A stretch of DNA of 64,000 nucleotides from Stackebrandtia nassauensis DSM 44728 (GTDB taxonomy: Bacteria; Actinomycetota; Actinomycetes; Mycobacteriales; Micromonosporaceae), in NCBI RefSeq assembly GCF_000024545.1, contig NC_013947.1, positions 1,736,001 through 1,800,000 on the forward strand, read 5' to 3'. The position numbers and the translations under genes were made by a program. Below the pieces are notes generated by a model. The model made no database searches. It saw only the letters and a list, made by a program, of their open reading frames with translations, and was not told the DNA's origin. Positions 23,879 to 32,198 of this stretch are shown piece after piece (within the stretch, counting starts at the first letter, position 1; every line of letters starts with the position of its first letter).

Positions 23879-24520
23879 ATGCCCAAGACGATCATGACCC
23901 GACGCAACGTCCTGCTCGCGGGAATCACCGGCCTGGTGGCCGCCCCGCTGGTGGGCGGTATCGCGATGGCGGACGCCGCCGCGAAGGTTTATATCGACCC
24001 CGGCCACGGCGGCTCCGACTCCGGCGCCGTCGGCCACGGTCTCCAGGAGAAGGCCCTCACGCTCGACATCTCGCTGCGACTGCGGGACCTGTTGAACGCC
24101 AACGGCAACGTCGAAGTACGCATGTCCCGTGACACCGACATCGACCGCAGCCTCAGCTACCGCACCTCCGACGCCAACTCCTGGGGCGCCGGGTTCTTCA
24201 TCAGCGTGCACATCAACTCCGGCGGCGGCACCGGCTTCGAGTCCTACCGCTACACCGGCACCACCGGCGACACCCAGCGCGCCCAGGAGACCATCCACCC
24301 GGCGGTCTACGGCGCCATGACCGGCGTCGGCCAGACCCCCGACCGGGGCATCAAGACCGCCAACTTCCATGTGCTGCGTGAGACCGCGATGCCCGCCGTC
24401 CTGACCGAGAACCTGTTCATCGACCGGGCCGAGGACGCCGCGCTGCTGGGCAACGCGGACTTCATCGCCGCGGTCGCGCAGGGGCACGCCAACGGAATCC
24501 TGTCCTACCTCGGCGTGTGA
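23879..24520 (+). CDS. Secreted N-acetylmuramoyl-L-alanine amidase (Amidase_3)
   Basis: A 213-residue cell-wall hydrolase that cleaves the bond between MurNAc and the stem peptide. Residues 1-33 are a Tat signal (TRRNVLLAGITGLVAAP). The zinc ligands H43 in DPGHGG, E57 in QEKAL and H111 in SVHINS and the catalytic E177 in LTENLFID are all present. There is no separate wall-binding domain. ATG 23879 is the start that gives the Tat motif. The ~130 bases upstream are AT-rich (ACATGTACATATCGAG, TTGTATTCC) and should hold the promoter. Likely function is wall remodelling or sporulation-linked lysis. Confidence 0.92.
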   Translation: MPKTIMTRRNVLLAGITGLVAAPLVGGIAMADAAAKVYIDPGHGGSDSGAVGHGLQEKALTLDISLRLRDLLNANGNVEVRMSRDTDIDRSLSYRTSDANSWGAGFFISVHINSGGGTGFESYRYTGTTGDTQRAQETIHPAVYGAMTGVGQTPDRGIKTANFHVLRETAMPAVLTENLFIDRAEDAALLGNADFIAAVAQGHANGILSYLGV

Positions 24521-24556
24521 TCAGTAGGTGCGACGGTCGGCGTCGAACCCGGCATG

Positions 24557-24573
24557 AGCCGTCTGGGACGGCT
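24557..24573. terminator. Short perfect hairpin between convergent genes
   Basis: AGCCGTC (24557-24563) pairs with GACGGCT (24567-24573) around TGG, between the convergent amidase and TetR genes. The loop is tight, so it could also be a minor structure. Confidence 0.5.
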
Positions 24574-24597
24574 TCGGCGCTGAACCGTCGCTCCCGC

Positions 24598-25365
24598 TCA
24601 ACCCTCGGCGGCCTCGACGGAGACCGCGACCCCGTCGAGGATGCGCTCCAGGCCGTACGCGAAGTCGGTGTCCTCGGCCGGATCGTCCGATGTGGGCTGA
24701 TCGGAGGGCGTGAACGTCGCCGAGGCCATCAACCGGGCCGTCTCCGGAAACCGTTCCGCGTCGATCAACCGCGCCACGTGCGTCGCCCACGCGGCCTCGG
24801 CCTGCGCCTGCTCCATCCCGGAGATCTCGCGACGCCGCCGTGAGCTCTCCATCTGCAGTACGAAGGTCCGCACGTACCCGCTCACCAGCATGATGGTGCC
24901 GACCTTCTGCGGCCAGTCCAGTCCCGTCTCCCGCAGCGCCCGCAACCCCAGTTCCAGCCAGGCGATCTGGTTCGGCCCCGAGGGCGGGCCGGTGATCGGA
25001 ACATGATGGATCCACGGGTGTCGATGCGCCTGCCGCAGCTGGGCCGCCGCCCACGAGCGCAGGCTCGTTCGCCAGTCGTCGGGGAAGTACTCGACTTCTG
25101 AGGTGTCGGAGGCGGCGGCGTCGACCATGAGCTCCAGCAGCTCGTCCATCGAGCCCATGTACCGGTACAGCGACATGGGGGAGTAGCCCAGGTGCTTGGC
25201 GAGCTTCGCCAGCGTGACCCCAGTCAGTCCCTCGCGGTCGGCCAGCTCGACGGCGGCGGCCACGACCCTGCCCCCGTCGAGTTCGGCGGGACGGCCGCGT
25301 TTGGCGGGCGCCGACAGGCCCCACAGCCTGCGCAGTTGGGCCGGTACTTCGTCCTCAGTGGTCAT
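24598..25365 (-). CDS. TetR-family regulator, DUF418-divergent
   Basis: A 255-residue TetR protein with an N-terminal tail (MTTEDEVPAQLRRLWGL), a helix-turn-helix at about residues 28-75 (LTGVTLAKLAKHLGYSPMSLYRYMGSMDELL) and a TetR-class C-terminal domain ending FAYGLERILDGVAV. It is clearly paralogous to the regulator at 48920-49678, sharing the same tail, HTH and C-terminal motif. ATG 25365 follows GAGGAG. It is divergent from the DUF418 membrane protein and most likely represses it through the AT-rich dyads between them. Confidence 0.9.
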   Translation of the reverse strand: MTTEDEVPAQLRRLWGLSAPAKRGRPAELDGGRVVAAAVELADREGLTGVTLAKLAKHLGYSPMSLYRYMGSMDELLELMVDAAASDTSEVEYFPDDWRTSLRSWAAAQLRQAHRHPWIHHVPITGPPSGPNQIAWLELGLRALRETGLDWPQKVGTIMLVSGYVRTFVLQMESSRRRREISGMEQAQAEAAWATHVARLIDAERFPETARLMASATFTPSDQPTSDDPAEDTDFAYGLERILDGVAVSVEAAEG

Positions 25366-25438
25366 GGTCTCCTCGGTTCCGAAGGGCGCTGCCGAAAGTA
25401 TCCCAGGCTTTCTCAGGGTTCTCACCGATGTCGGCCCC

Positions 25439-25487
25439 AATTAGTGTGTGTTAAATACTAATAATAAGTGTTCGATGAATACTAATT
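25439..25487. promoter_or_regulatory. AT-rich operator region with ACTAAT repeats
   Basis: AATTAGT at 25439 is inverted relative to ACTAAT at 25457-25462 and ACTAATT at 25481-25487; AATACTAAT is also a direct repeat 24 bases apart. The block lies between the divergent TetR and DUF418 genes. AAGTGTT and ACTAAT recur in the operator region of the paralogous TetR at 49734-49768. Confidence 0.7.
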
Positions 25488-25508
25488 CGTTTCGGAGAGG
25501 AAACCCCG

Positions 25509-26726
25509 ATGTCCCAGACACTTCCGCCACCGGCCGCCCACGCCGCCCGCGGCCCGGTGCGAGCCCGCGAACGCGCACTGGCGCCCGACCTGGCCCGCGG
25601 CTTCATGCTGCTGTTCATCGCGCTCGCCAATGCCGGTGGCGTGGTCTTCGCGGCCACCGAACCCGCCATCGAACCGACACCGCACGGCTTCGAGAGCGTC
25701 GTCAACTTCGGCATGATGATGTTCGTCAGCGGGCACGCGTACCCGATGTTCGCCGTCATGTTCGGCTACGGCTTGGTCCAGATGTCCCGCCGCCAGCGGG
25801 AAGCGGGCGCCAGCACCGCCGCGGCACGCGACACCCTGGTGCGCCGCAACGCCTGGCTCATCGCCTTCGGTGCGGTGCACGCCGTGCTGCTGTACTTCGG
25901 CGACTTCCTCGCCGCCTACGGGCTGGTCGGCATCATCGCCGCCTGCCTGCTGCTCAACCGTGGCGACAAGTTCCACCGCGTCATCGTGTGGCTGTGGGGC
26001 CTGGTTCTCGTCGAGGCCGCCGTCTTCATGGCCCTGGTGTACCCGAGTCTGAGCACCGACTTCGGCGCGACCCCGAAGCCCGCCCGCGTCGACTCGCTGG
26101 CGGCCACCAGCTACGGGGAGTCCCTTGTCGACCGGCTCGCCGAGTGGCCGCTGCACACCGCGTCCGTCCTGGGCTTCATCTTCATCGTGTGGCTGGGCAT
26201 GTGGGCGGCCCGCCGCCGCGTGCTGGAGGAACCGGCCCGCCACCGTCCGCTCCTCATCGGTGCCACCGTCGTGGGGCTTGGCGTCGGCTTCCTCGGTTCG
26301 CTGCCGCAGGCGCTGGTCAGTGCCGGAGCACTGTCGACGGACAACGCCGACCTGACGCTGCTGTTGCACAACCTCGGCGGCATGTACTCCGGACCCGGCT
26401 ACGTCGCGGCCTTCGGCCTTATCGCGCTGTGGCTGACGAAGAACCGCGCCGCCCCCACCGACACCCTCATCACCGGATCGCTGGTGGCGCTGGGCCGCCG
26501 CTCGCTGTCGGGGTACCTGTTCCAGTCGGTGTCGTGGTTCGTCCTGCTGCTGCCGTTCACGTTCGCGATGCCGCAGTGGTTCGGCAACAAGACGCTGCTG
26601 TACCTGCTCGTCGCCACCGCGACCTGGCTGGCCACAGTGGTGACAGCGGCGGCGCTGCAACGCCGCGGCCACCCCGGCCCGGCTGAGGCCCTGCTGCGCC
26701 GCCTCGCCTACGGCCCCCGCCGCTGA
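25509..26726 (+). CDS. DUF418-family membrane protein
   Basis: A 405-residue protein with about ten membrane helices. The opening LAPDLARGFMLLFIALANAGG and the C-terminal LGRRSLSGYLFQSVSWFVLL are signatures of the DUF418 group (YeiB-like), distantly related to acyltransferase-like and heparan N-acetyltransferase-like membrane proteins. The activity is not established. The ATG follows GGAGAGG. It is divergent from, and probably repressed by, the TetR protein next to it. Confidence 0.85.
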   Translation: MSQTLPPPAAHAARGPVRARERALAPDLARGFMLLFIALANAGGVVFAATEPAIEPTPHGFESVVNFGMMMFVSGHAYPMFAVMFGYGLVQMSRRQREAGASTAAARDTLVRRNAWLIAFGAVHAVLLYFGDFLAAYGLVGIIAACLLLNRGDKFHRVIVWLWGLVLVEAAVFMALVYPSLSTDFGATPKPARVDSLAATSYGESLVDRLAEWPLHTASVLGFIFIVWLGMWAARRRVLEEPARHRPLLIGATVVGLGVGFLGSLPQALVSAGALSTDNADLTLLLHNLGGMYSGPGYVAAFGLIALWLTKNRAAPTDTLITGSLVALGRRSLSGYLFQSVSWFVLLLPFTFAMPQWFGNKTLLYLLVATATWLATVVTAAALQRRGHPGPAEALLRRLAYGPRR

Positions 26727-26736
26727 CACCCGCCCG

Positions 26737-26767
26737 CCTCGCGCCCCGAGCAAAGCTCGGGGCGAGG
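26737..26767. terminator. Strong bidirectional stem-loop terminator
   Basis: GCCCCGAGC (26743-26751) pairs perfectly with GCTCGGGGC (26755-26763) around AAA, extended by CCTC/GAGG outside. It lies between the convergent DUF418 and beta-lactamase-like genes. Confidence 0.8.
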
Positions 26768-26848
26768 GGCGGGGCGGCTGGCCCGCTCAGGGTTCGAGCG
26801 GCTGACGGCTGGCGAGCTTGGTGCGTGGGCGGCTAACCGCTGTGGGGC

Positions 26849-28750
26849 TCAGTCGAAGGGCGGGCCCGTGAAGTTGTAGGTCACCGCGATGCTCGCGAAC
26901 GTCAACGCCGCCAACGACAACAGCGAGTACGACACCCGCCCGCTCACCCGCCACCAGCCGCGCAGCCACGACACCACCGAAGCGACCGCCATGCCCGCGG
27001 CCCCCAGCACCACCACGCTGGCCGCCGTCATGATCGCGTACACCAGCGGCGAACCCAGCCACAGCATCTGAATCCCGACGTCCCGATTGGACAGCAACAG
27101 GTACAGCCCGACGACCACCGCGACCGCCAGCGCCGACGTCAGCCAGCCCAACAGCCGCGAGAACTTGCCAGGCCCAGACTGTCCCCGGCGTCGCAGCGCC
27201 ACGATCGGCAGCACGATCACACCCGCGAGCATGGCCACGAGAGCCGCCGCTGTCAGATACAGATGCAGCACGGGGGACTCGTACCAGGCTTGCTTGAGAT
27301 AGACCTGGTTCTGCCCCGTCGATCCGGTGAGCACACCGTCCTCGAACGCGATGGTCCCCCGGCCGTCCACCTCCCGGAAGAACCCGGGCTTGGTCTGCAC
27401 CCACTTCTGGCTGTCGGCGTCGGCGTGTGTCGACAGTGTCTTGTCACTGGTGGTCAGCGTCCCGTCGGCGTTGGCCGTGACGATGACCCGCGACTGTCCG
27501 ACGACCCGCAGCTTCGCGATGCTGTGCCGCGAGACCCGCGAACCCTGGTACACGCCTTCGTACTCCGACACGTCGCTGTCGTCGACGGCCGTGGGTTTGC
27601 CCACGTCGTCGCCGGGGTAGTAAGTGTCAGTGACGGCCTCGCCAATCGCGGCCAGGTCGAGGCCGTCACCACCGTCGCCGTTGACGGCGAAGAAGATCCC
27701 CAGATCGTGCTCGGGCAGCAGGATCATGTCATTGTGGAATCCCATGCCGTCGCCGTCCTTGGCCAGGACGCGCTGGCCGTTGCGGGGCTGCTCCTCGTAG
27801 ACATAGCCGATCCCCGGCATCCCCGCGTGCGACGTGTGGTGCTGTTTCATCATGTTCTCCGGGATGCCCTCGCCCAGTAGGGAATCGTTCGACAGCTGGT
27901 CGATCATGAAGCGGGACATGTCGGCGGCCGTGACCACATGACCCGGACCGGTCGGGGTCCAAGGGTCGAAGTTGGGCGGCGTCGTGACCTGCTTGTCGCC
28001 GTCGAGACGGTAGCCGGTCGCGAGGTTCTTCGCGATCGTGTCCGGGTGCGGCTGGGTGGCCGTGGATCCGGTCATCCCCAGCGGCTTGTGGACGTTCTCG
28101 CGGATGTACTCGTCGTAGGGGGTCTCGGACACTCGCTCCACTATGTATCCCGCGAGTGTGACCCCGTAGTTGTCATAGGCGAGAACGGTTCCCGGCGGCT
28201 CCACCCGCTCGGGCAGATAGTCGACAACACTGTCCCGCAGCGACATCAGCTCCTCGGCGTCGGTGACGGACTTGCCGAGCATCCCGTAGTCGGGGTCGAA
28301 CCCCGAGGTGTGGGTCAGCAAATGCTCCACAGTGATGGGTTCGCCGGGATGGGTGTCGGGGATGTCGAAGTCCAGGTACTCGTTGACATCGGCGTCGAGG
28401 TCGAGCTTTCCCTTGGCCTCCAACTGAAGCACCGCTGCCGCGGTGAACAGCTTCGCGGTGGACGCGGCGTAGAACCCGGTCGTGTCGGGGTCGACCGGGG
28501 TCTTGTCGTCGATGTCGGCGTAGCCGTAACCCTGGGAGTAGATCTCCTCCCCACCGGACACGATCGACACCGCCGCGCCGGGAACCTCGCCCTCCTCCAG
28601 CTGTTCCTTCGCGACTTTGTCGACGAGTGAGCCGACGTCGGACAGGTCGGGCTCCTTGTCGGGCTTGGCGTGCGCCGGAACCGCCACGGTGACGGCCGCC
28701 AGCGCGACGACGGCGGCGAGACCCGCCGCACGGGTAAACATTGTGGACAC
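26849..28750 (-). CDS. Membrane-anchored beta-lactamase-family serine hydrolase
   Basis: A 633-residue precursor: signal peptide (to about residue 28, VPAHAKP), class C beta-lactamase/DD-peptidase domain (residues 40-390), a beta-rich middle region, and four or five membrane helices in the last 130 residues. The active site is complete: S97-TA-K100, Y192-D-N194 and an HTS-like third motif near 147. It should hydrolyse a D-amino-acyl or ester bond outside the cell while held in the membrane; the substrate is unknown. GTG 28750 is chosen because GGAGGA lies six bases upstream; ATG 28741 is too far from it. Confidence 0.88.
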   Translation of the reverse strand: MSTMFTRAAGLAAVVALAAVTVAVPAHAKPDKEPDLSDVGSLVDKVAKEQLEEGEVPGAAVSIVSGGEEIYSQGYGYADIDDKTPVDPDTTGFYAASTAKLFTAAAVLQLEAKGKLDLDADVNEYLDFDIPDTHPGEPITVEHLLTHTSGFDPDYGMLGKSVTDAEELMSLRDSVVDYLPERVEPPGTVLAYDNYGVTLAGYIVERVSETPYDEYIRENVHKPLGMTGSTATQPHPDTIAKNLATGYRLDGDKQVTTPPNFDPWTPTGPGHVVTAADMSRFMIDQLSNDSLLGEGIPENMMKQHHTSHAGMPGIGYVYEEQPRNGQRVLAKDGDGMGFHNDMILLPEHDLGIFFAVNGDGGDGLDLAAIGEAVTDTYYPGDDVGKPTAVDDSDVSEYEGVYQGSRVSRHSIAKLRVVGQSRVIVTANADGTLTTSDKTLSTHADADSQKWVQTKPGFFREVDGRGTIAFEDGVLTGSTGQNQVYLKQAWYESPVLHLYLTAAALVAMLAGVIVLPIVALRRRGQSGPGKFSRLLGWLTSALAVAVVVGLYLLLSNRDVGIQMLWLGSPLVYAIMTAASVVVLGAAGMAVASVVSWLRGWWRVSGRVSYSLLSLAALTFASIAVTYNFTGPPFD

Positions 28751-28789
28751 GTATTCCTCCCATTGTGTCGGGCGACGTGTCAACAATGT
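28738..28789. promoter_or_regulatory. Long inverted repeat over the start of the serine hydrolase gene
   Basis: ACATTGTGGACACG (28738-28751) and CGTGTCAACAATGT (28776-28789) are 14-base inverted arms with one mismatch and a 24-base spacer that holds the ribosome site. The left arm includes the GTG start. It could be a regulator site or an mRNA hairpin that exposes GGAGGA in its loop. Confidence 0.6.
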
Positions 28790-28843
28790 CGACGAAAGTA
28801 ACCTCCGGCATCGGGGATGACCCGGTAAACCGGCTCCGGGTTT

Positions 28844-29296
28844 CTACTGGGAACGATCGCGGGGCAGACCCAGGTCCTCCGCCGACAGATCCTCACCGTC
28901 GGTGTGGAACGCCTGGTAGACAAGACTTGCCGGTTCCGGCACACCCCACACGTCGCGCAGCGCCGTCACGCACCGCTCCGCCAGCTGGCCGCATGCCTCG
29001 GCGGTCGCCGGATGGATCTCCGACACCCAGTTGCCCTTGCGGTCGGCCGCGCCGGGCCTGCTCCAGCCCGCCCGCGTCAGCGTGTCGACGGACTCGTCGG
29101 ACAACCGCAGGTCCTTGGGCAGGTACCTCTTGGCGCTGGACACCTCGGCGTAGATACCGCCGGGGTTGACGACGAACTGGACATACGCCAGCGGCTGGGC
29201 GGACTGCGACAGGATCAAGGTCGCGTCCAATTGCGAGTCCCCGGCGAGCCGGGCCAGCACGGTGCCCAGCCGCTGCGCGAAATCAGGCCATTGCAT
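28844..29296 (-). CDS. TY-Chap (T3SS/YbjN-like chaperone-fold) domain protein
   Basis: A 150-residue soluble protein of the TY-Chap/YbjN-like group. The pattern LDATLILSQSAQPLAYVQFVV, YAEVSSAKRYLP and LSDESVDTLTRAGWSRPG is the usual core; related domains act as chaperones or adaptors, often near type VII secretion genes. No ESX gene is in this window, so this is an orphan copy. ATG 29296 starts the domain; the frame further up has no family content. Confidence 0.75.
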   Translation of the reverse strand: MQWPDFAQRLGTVLARLAGDSQLDATLILSQSAQPLAYVQFVVNPGGIYAEVSSAKRYLPKDLRLSDESVDTLTRAGWSRPGAADRKGNWVSEIHPATAEACGQLAERCVTALRDVWGVPEPASLVYQAFHTDGEDLSAEDLGLPRDRSQ

Positions 29297-29350
29297 CAAC
29301 CCACGATAGCGGCCGGGCACTCTGGGTGAAACCACATCGGTGCCGCGGCT

Positions 29351-30301
29351 TCAGATTCGAAGCCACACCTTGCCGGTGGTGCGGCGCTCGCGCATGTCGG
29401 TCAGGGCCCGCTTCACCTCGTCGAACGGGTATTCGGCTGACACCAGTGGGTTCAGGGCCCCGGATGTGATGAGCCCGAACATGTCCGCGACCGGACCGGC
29501 GAAGATCTCGGGGCGGTTGAGTACCGGGCCGATCCAGAAACCGCCGACGGCGGCGTTGCGCTCGGCGAGTTTTTCGGGGTCGACGAGGCCGCGGCCCTCG
29601 TTTCCGGCGTCGCCGTAGGAGTAGACGCGGCCGAACGGGGCCAGGACCTCCACGGCCGCCGCCAGGATCGGACCCGCGTTGGCGTCCAGGACCACGTCGG
29701 CGCCCGCGCCGCCGGTGGCCGCCAGGACGCGGTCGACGTAGGTGTCGGGGTCGGCGTCGATGGCGACGTCGGCGCCCAGTTTCAGGGCCAGTTCCCGTTT
29801 CTCAGGCGTCGAGGCCACGGCGATGACGCGTCCGGCGCCGAAGTGGCGGGCCAGCTGGACCAGCAGTGACCCGACGCCACCGGCGGCCGCGTGCACCACC
29901 ACCGTCTCGCCCTCGGTCAGGCGGGCGGCGCTGCGCAGCAGGTGCCAGGCCGTCAAGCCCTGCACCAGGACCGCGAGCGCCTGGCCGTCGTCGATCGGGT
30001 CGGGGACCTCGACGGCGTGGTGGGCTTCGACGGCCGCGCGGGTGGCGTAACCGCCGCCGCCACGGGTCAGGCCCGCGATGCGGCGGCCGTCGGCGGTGCG
30101 GCCGACGACCTCGCCGCCCAGGATGTGCGGCAGTACCTTCGGGGGGTCGTAGACGCCCGCGACGCGTTCGATGTCGGCGTAGTTGACGCCCGAGGCGGTG
30201 ACGTTGATCAACAGTTGGTCGCCGGTGGGGACGGGGTCGGCGACCTCGTCGACGGTCAGGACCTCGGGTCCGCCGGGTTGGTGGAACCTGATGGCGCGCA
30301 T
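29351..30301 (-). CDS. NADPH:quinone oxidoreductase-like MDR-family protein
   Basis: A 316-residue medium-chain dehydrogenase/reductase of the zeta-crystallin/quinone oxidoreductase branch. The N-terminal MRAIRFHQPGGPEVL, the VNYADIERVAGVY loop and the Rossmann motif HAAAGGVGSLLVQLARHFGA are diagnostic; no catalytic zinc ligands are visible, as expected for this branch. It should reduce quinones or alpha,beta-unsaturated carbonyls with NADPH. GAGGAG precedes the ATG. It is divergent from a LysR-type regulator that probably controls it. Confidence 0.9.
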   Translation of the reverse strand: MRAIRFHQPGGPEVLTVDEVADPVPTGDQLLINVTASGVNYADIERVAGVYDPPKVLPHILGGEVVGRTADGRRIAGLTRGGGGYATRAAVEAHHAVEVPDPIDDGQALAVLVQGLTAWHLLRSAARLTEGETVVVHAAAGGVGSLLVQLARHFGAGRVIAVASTPEKRELALKLGADVAIDADPDTYVDRVLAATGGAGADVVLDANAGPILAAAVEVLAPFGRVYSYGDAGNEGRGLVDPEKLAERNAAVGGFWIGPVLNRPEIFAGPVADMFGLITSGALNPLVSAEYPFDEVKRALTDMRERRTTGKVWLRI

Positions 30302-30387
30302 GGGATCTCCTCAATGTGGATCGGTCGCGCAAGCCTAGGTACGCGCTGGTCTCGTCGGACAGGTGCGCGCGTCGATGGATGGGAGCG

Positions 30388-30410
30388 TTCCATGAGCGTT
30401 GTTCATGGAA
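30388..30410. promoter_or_regulatory. LysR-type operator dyad
   Basis: TTCCATGA (30388-30395) and TCATGGAA (30403-30410) are perfect arms with a 7-base spacer, between the divergent oxidoreductase and LysR genes. The spacing and place fit a LysR regulator recognition site. Confidence 0.7.
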
Positions 30411-30415
30411 GCGGC

Positions 30416-30421
30416 TACAGT
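30416..30421 (+). promoter_or_regulatory. -10 box (TACAGT) for leaderless LysR start
   Basis: TACAGT ends six bases before GTG 30428, directly after the dyad at 30388-30410, so the regulator could block its own promoter. Confidence 0.4.
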
Positions 30422-30427
30422 TCCGCT

Positions 30428-31579
30428 GTGACCGACGATCTCCAGTTCGCCGAGCTGCGGGTCCTGGACGCGGTGGACCGCGAGGGCAGCTTCTCGGCGG
30501 CAGCGATCCGGCTGGGGCTGACCCAGTCGGCGGTGTCGCACGCCGTGCGCACCGCCGAACGCAAGATCGGCGCGGTCCTGTTCGACCGGGGCCGGCACGG
30601 TGCCCGTCCCACCGCCGCCGGGCAGCGGGCCGTGGTGCACGCGCGCGGGATCCTGCGGCTGTCGCACGTGTTGAGTGTGGACGCCCGGCTGGCGGCGGGG
30701 ACGCAGGTGGAGACGACGGTGCGGATCTCGGCGTTCCGGTCGGCGGCGGCGCATATCCTGCCCACCGCGTTGGCGCGCCTGAAGAACAGCTGTCGCGAGG
30801 TGGCCGCCGAGGTCAGCATCGTGCGCGACCTCGGCGAGGGGCCGGCCGGTGAGGTGGCGGCCGGGCGCAGCGACGTCGCGATCGTCAACCTGCCGCACCA
30901 CCTGAACGGCGAACCCGAGCTGGTCACCGGGGAGTTGTTCACGGAGCGGTTCGTCCTCATCCACCCCAAGGGGCGCGAGGAGCTGGACCGGTTGGCGCTC
31001 ATCAACTGGGACGAGAACTGCGACGCCGTCACCGGTAAGTGGTTTCGTTCCCAGGACTGGCTTCCCGAGCCGTCGATCCAGGTCGCCGACGACAGTGTGC
31101 TGCTGTCGATGGTCGCCCACGGTATGGGTATGGCGGTGGTGCCCCGGCTGGTGACGCTCAGCGCCCCCGACTCCGTCGCGGTGCGCGAACTCGGCCCCGA
31201 AGGTCCACAGCAGACTATCGGATATGTGACAACCCCGGAGCTGGCGCGGGGGATCGTCGTGCGCACCCTGATCCGGGAGTTGCGCACGGTCAGATATATC
31301 GGAATCTTATGTGCCGCAACGGTTCCAATCAGTTACTGGATATGGGATGGTGGTATCAATGCTCCCCGTGTTCATCCTGATGCACAGTCCATCGGTTGGT
31401 CCGGCCACCTGGGGACCAACCGCGGAGATACTGCGCTCACGGAACATCGACACCTGCGTGCCGTCGTTCGTGGAGATCGCCGGCGCCGGGCCACCCTATT
31501 GGCCCAGAGTCATGGCCGCCGTCAGCGACTGCATGTCCTCCAAGGACGCCAGCCGGGAAGTGGTGCTGGTGGCCCATAG
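30428..31579 (+). CDS. LysR-family transcriptional regulator with run-on C-terminus
   Basis: The LysR core is about 290 residues: HTH at residues 3-62 (FSAAAIRLGLTQSAVSHAVRTAERKIGAVLF), then a substrate-binding domain to about 31300. The frame then continues with no stop for ~90 residues in another frame of the hydrolase gene, to 31579, giving 383 residues; normal family length is near 300. GTG 30428 with a -10 box six bases upstream is preferred; ATG 30392 lies inside the operator dyad but has GGGAG before it, so a longer form is possible. It probably controls the divergent oxidoreductase. Confidence 0.8.
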   Translation: MTDDLQFAELRVLDAVDREGSFSAAAIRLGLTQSAVSHAVRTAERKIGAVLFDRGRHGARPTAAGQRAVVHARGILRLSHVLSVDARLAAGTQVETTVRISAFRSAAAHILPTALARLKNSCREVAAEVSIVRDLGEGPAGEVAAGRSDVAIVNLPHHLNGEPELVTGELFTERFVLIHPKGREELDRLALINWDENCDAVTGKWFRSQDWLPEPSIQVADDSVLLSMVAHGMGMAVVPRLVTLSAPDSVAVRELGPEGPQQTIGYVTTPELARGIVVRTLIRELRTVRYIGILCAATVPISYWIWDGGINAPRVHPDAQSIGWSGHLGTNRGDTALTEHRHLRAVVRGDRRRRATLLAQSHGRRQRLHVLQGRQPGSGAGGP

Positions 31580-32198
31580 CAACGCTGGCTTGTTCGTCCC
31601 CGCCGTCATGGCCAGCCTCTCCCACCGGGTGCGGGCCGCCGTCTTCGTCGACGCCGCGTTGCCCGCGCACGCGGAGGAATCCCCCATGGCATCGGCCGAG
31701 GTACTGGAACAACTCGCTGATCTGGCCGACGAGGACGATCTTCTGCCGCCGTGGACGGACTGGTTCCCCAAGTCCGAGATGGCCGCGCTGTTCCCCGACG
31801 AGCGAACCCGCCGTCGGGTCTGCGCCGAGCAGCCGCGGCTTCCACTGTCCTATTTCAAGGAGAGCGTGCCGGTGTCACTGGGCTGGGACACCGGCCGCTG
31901 CGGCTATATCGCGTTCAGTCCGGCCTATGAGCGGCTCGCCGCCGAGGCGGTCGAACACGGCTGGCTGGTCCGGTGGCTGCCCGGCGGCCACCTGCACCAG
32001 CTCGTCGATCCGGTGGCGGTCACCGAGGCCATCGTCGAGGTCAGCACCTGGACGCTGGACGTCATTCAGTCGAGCGTCCCGCCGCCGACTCGCGGATCGC
32101 GGGCCTCGTCGGCACCGTTATCCGCCGCAGGTACTCGCTCACCTGCCTCGCGTCGCGGCAGGTCAGTCCGATGTAGCCGTCCGGGCGCACCAGCGTGA
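31359..32198 (+). CDS. Alpha/beta hydrolase
   Basis: A 279-residue frame whose first ~240 residues form an alpha/beta hydrolase: HSP oxyanion region near residue 9, nucleophile S74 in LVAHSNAGLF and the catalytic His in LPGGHLHQLVDP near 210. The elbow AHSNAG lacks the usual GxSxG first Gly. The last ~40 residues are Arg/Ser/Pro-rich and antisense to the end of the FAD monooxygenase gene, so they are probably not functional. Its start overlaps the tail of the LysR frame by about 220 bases. ATG 31359 follows GGTGG; ATG 31347 is possible. Substrate unknown. Confidence 0.75.
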   Translation: MLPVFILMHSPSVGPATWGPTAEILRSRNIDTCVPSFVEIAGAGPPYWPRVMAAVSDCMSSKDASREVVLVAHSNAGLFVPAVMASLSHRVRAAVFVDAALPAHAEESPMASAEVLEQLADLADEDDLLPPWTDWFPKSEMAALFPDERTRRRVCAEQPRLPLSYFKESVPVSLGWDTGRCGYIAFSPAYERLAAEAVEHGWLVRWLPGGHLHQLVDPVAVTEAIVEVSTWTLDVIQSSVPPPTRGSRASSAPLSAAGTRSPASRRGRSVRCSRPGAPA

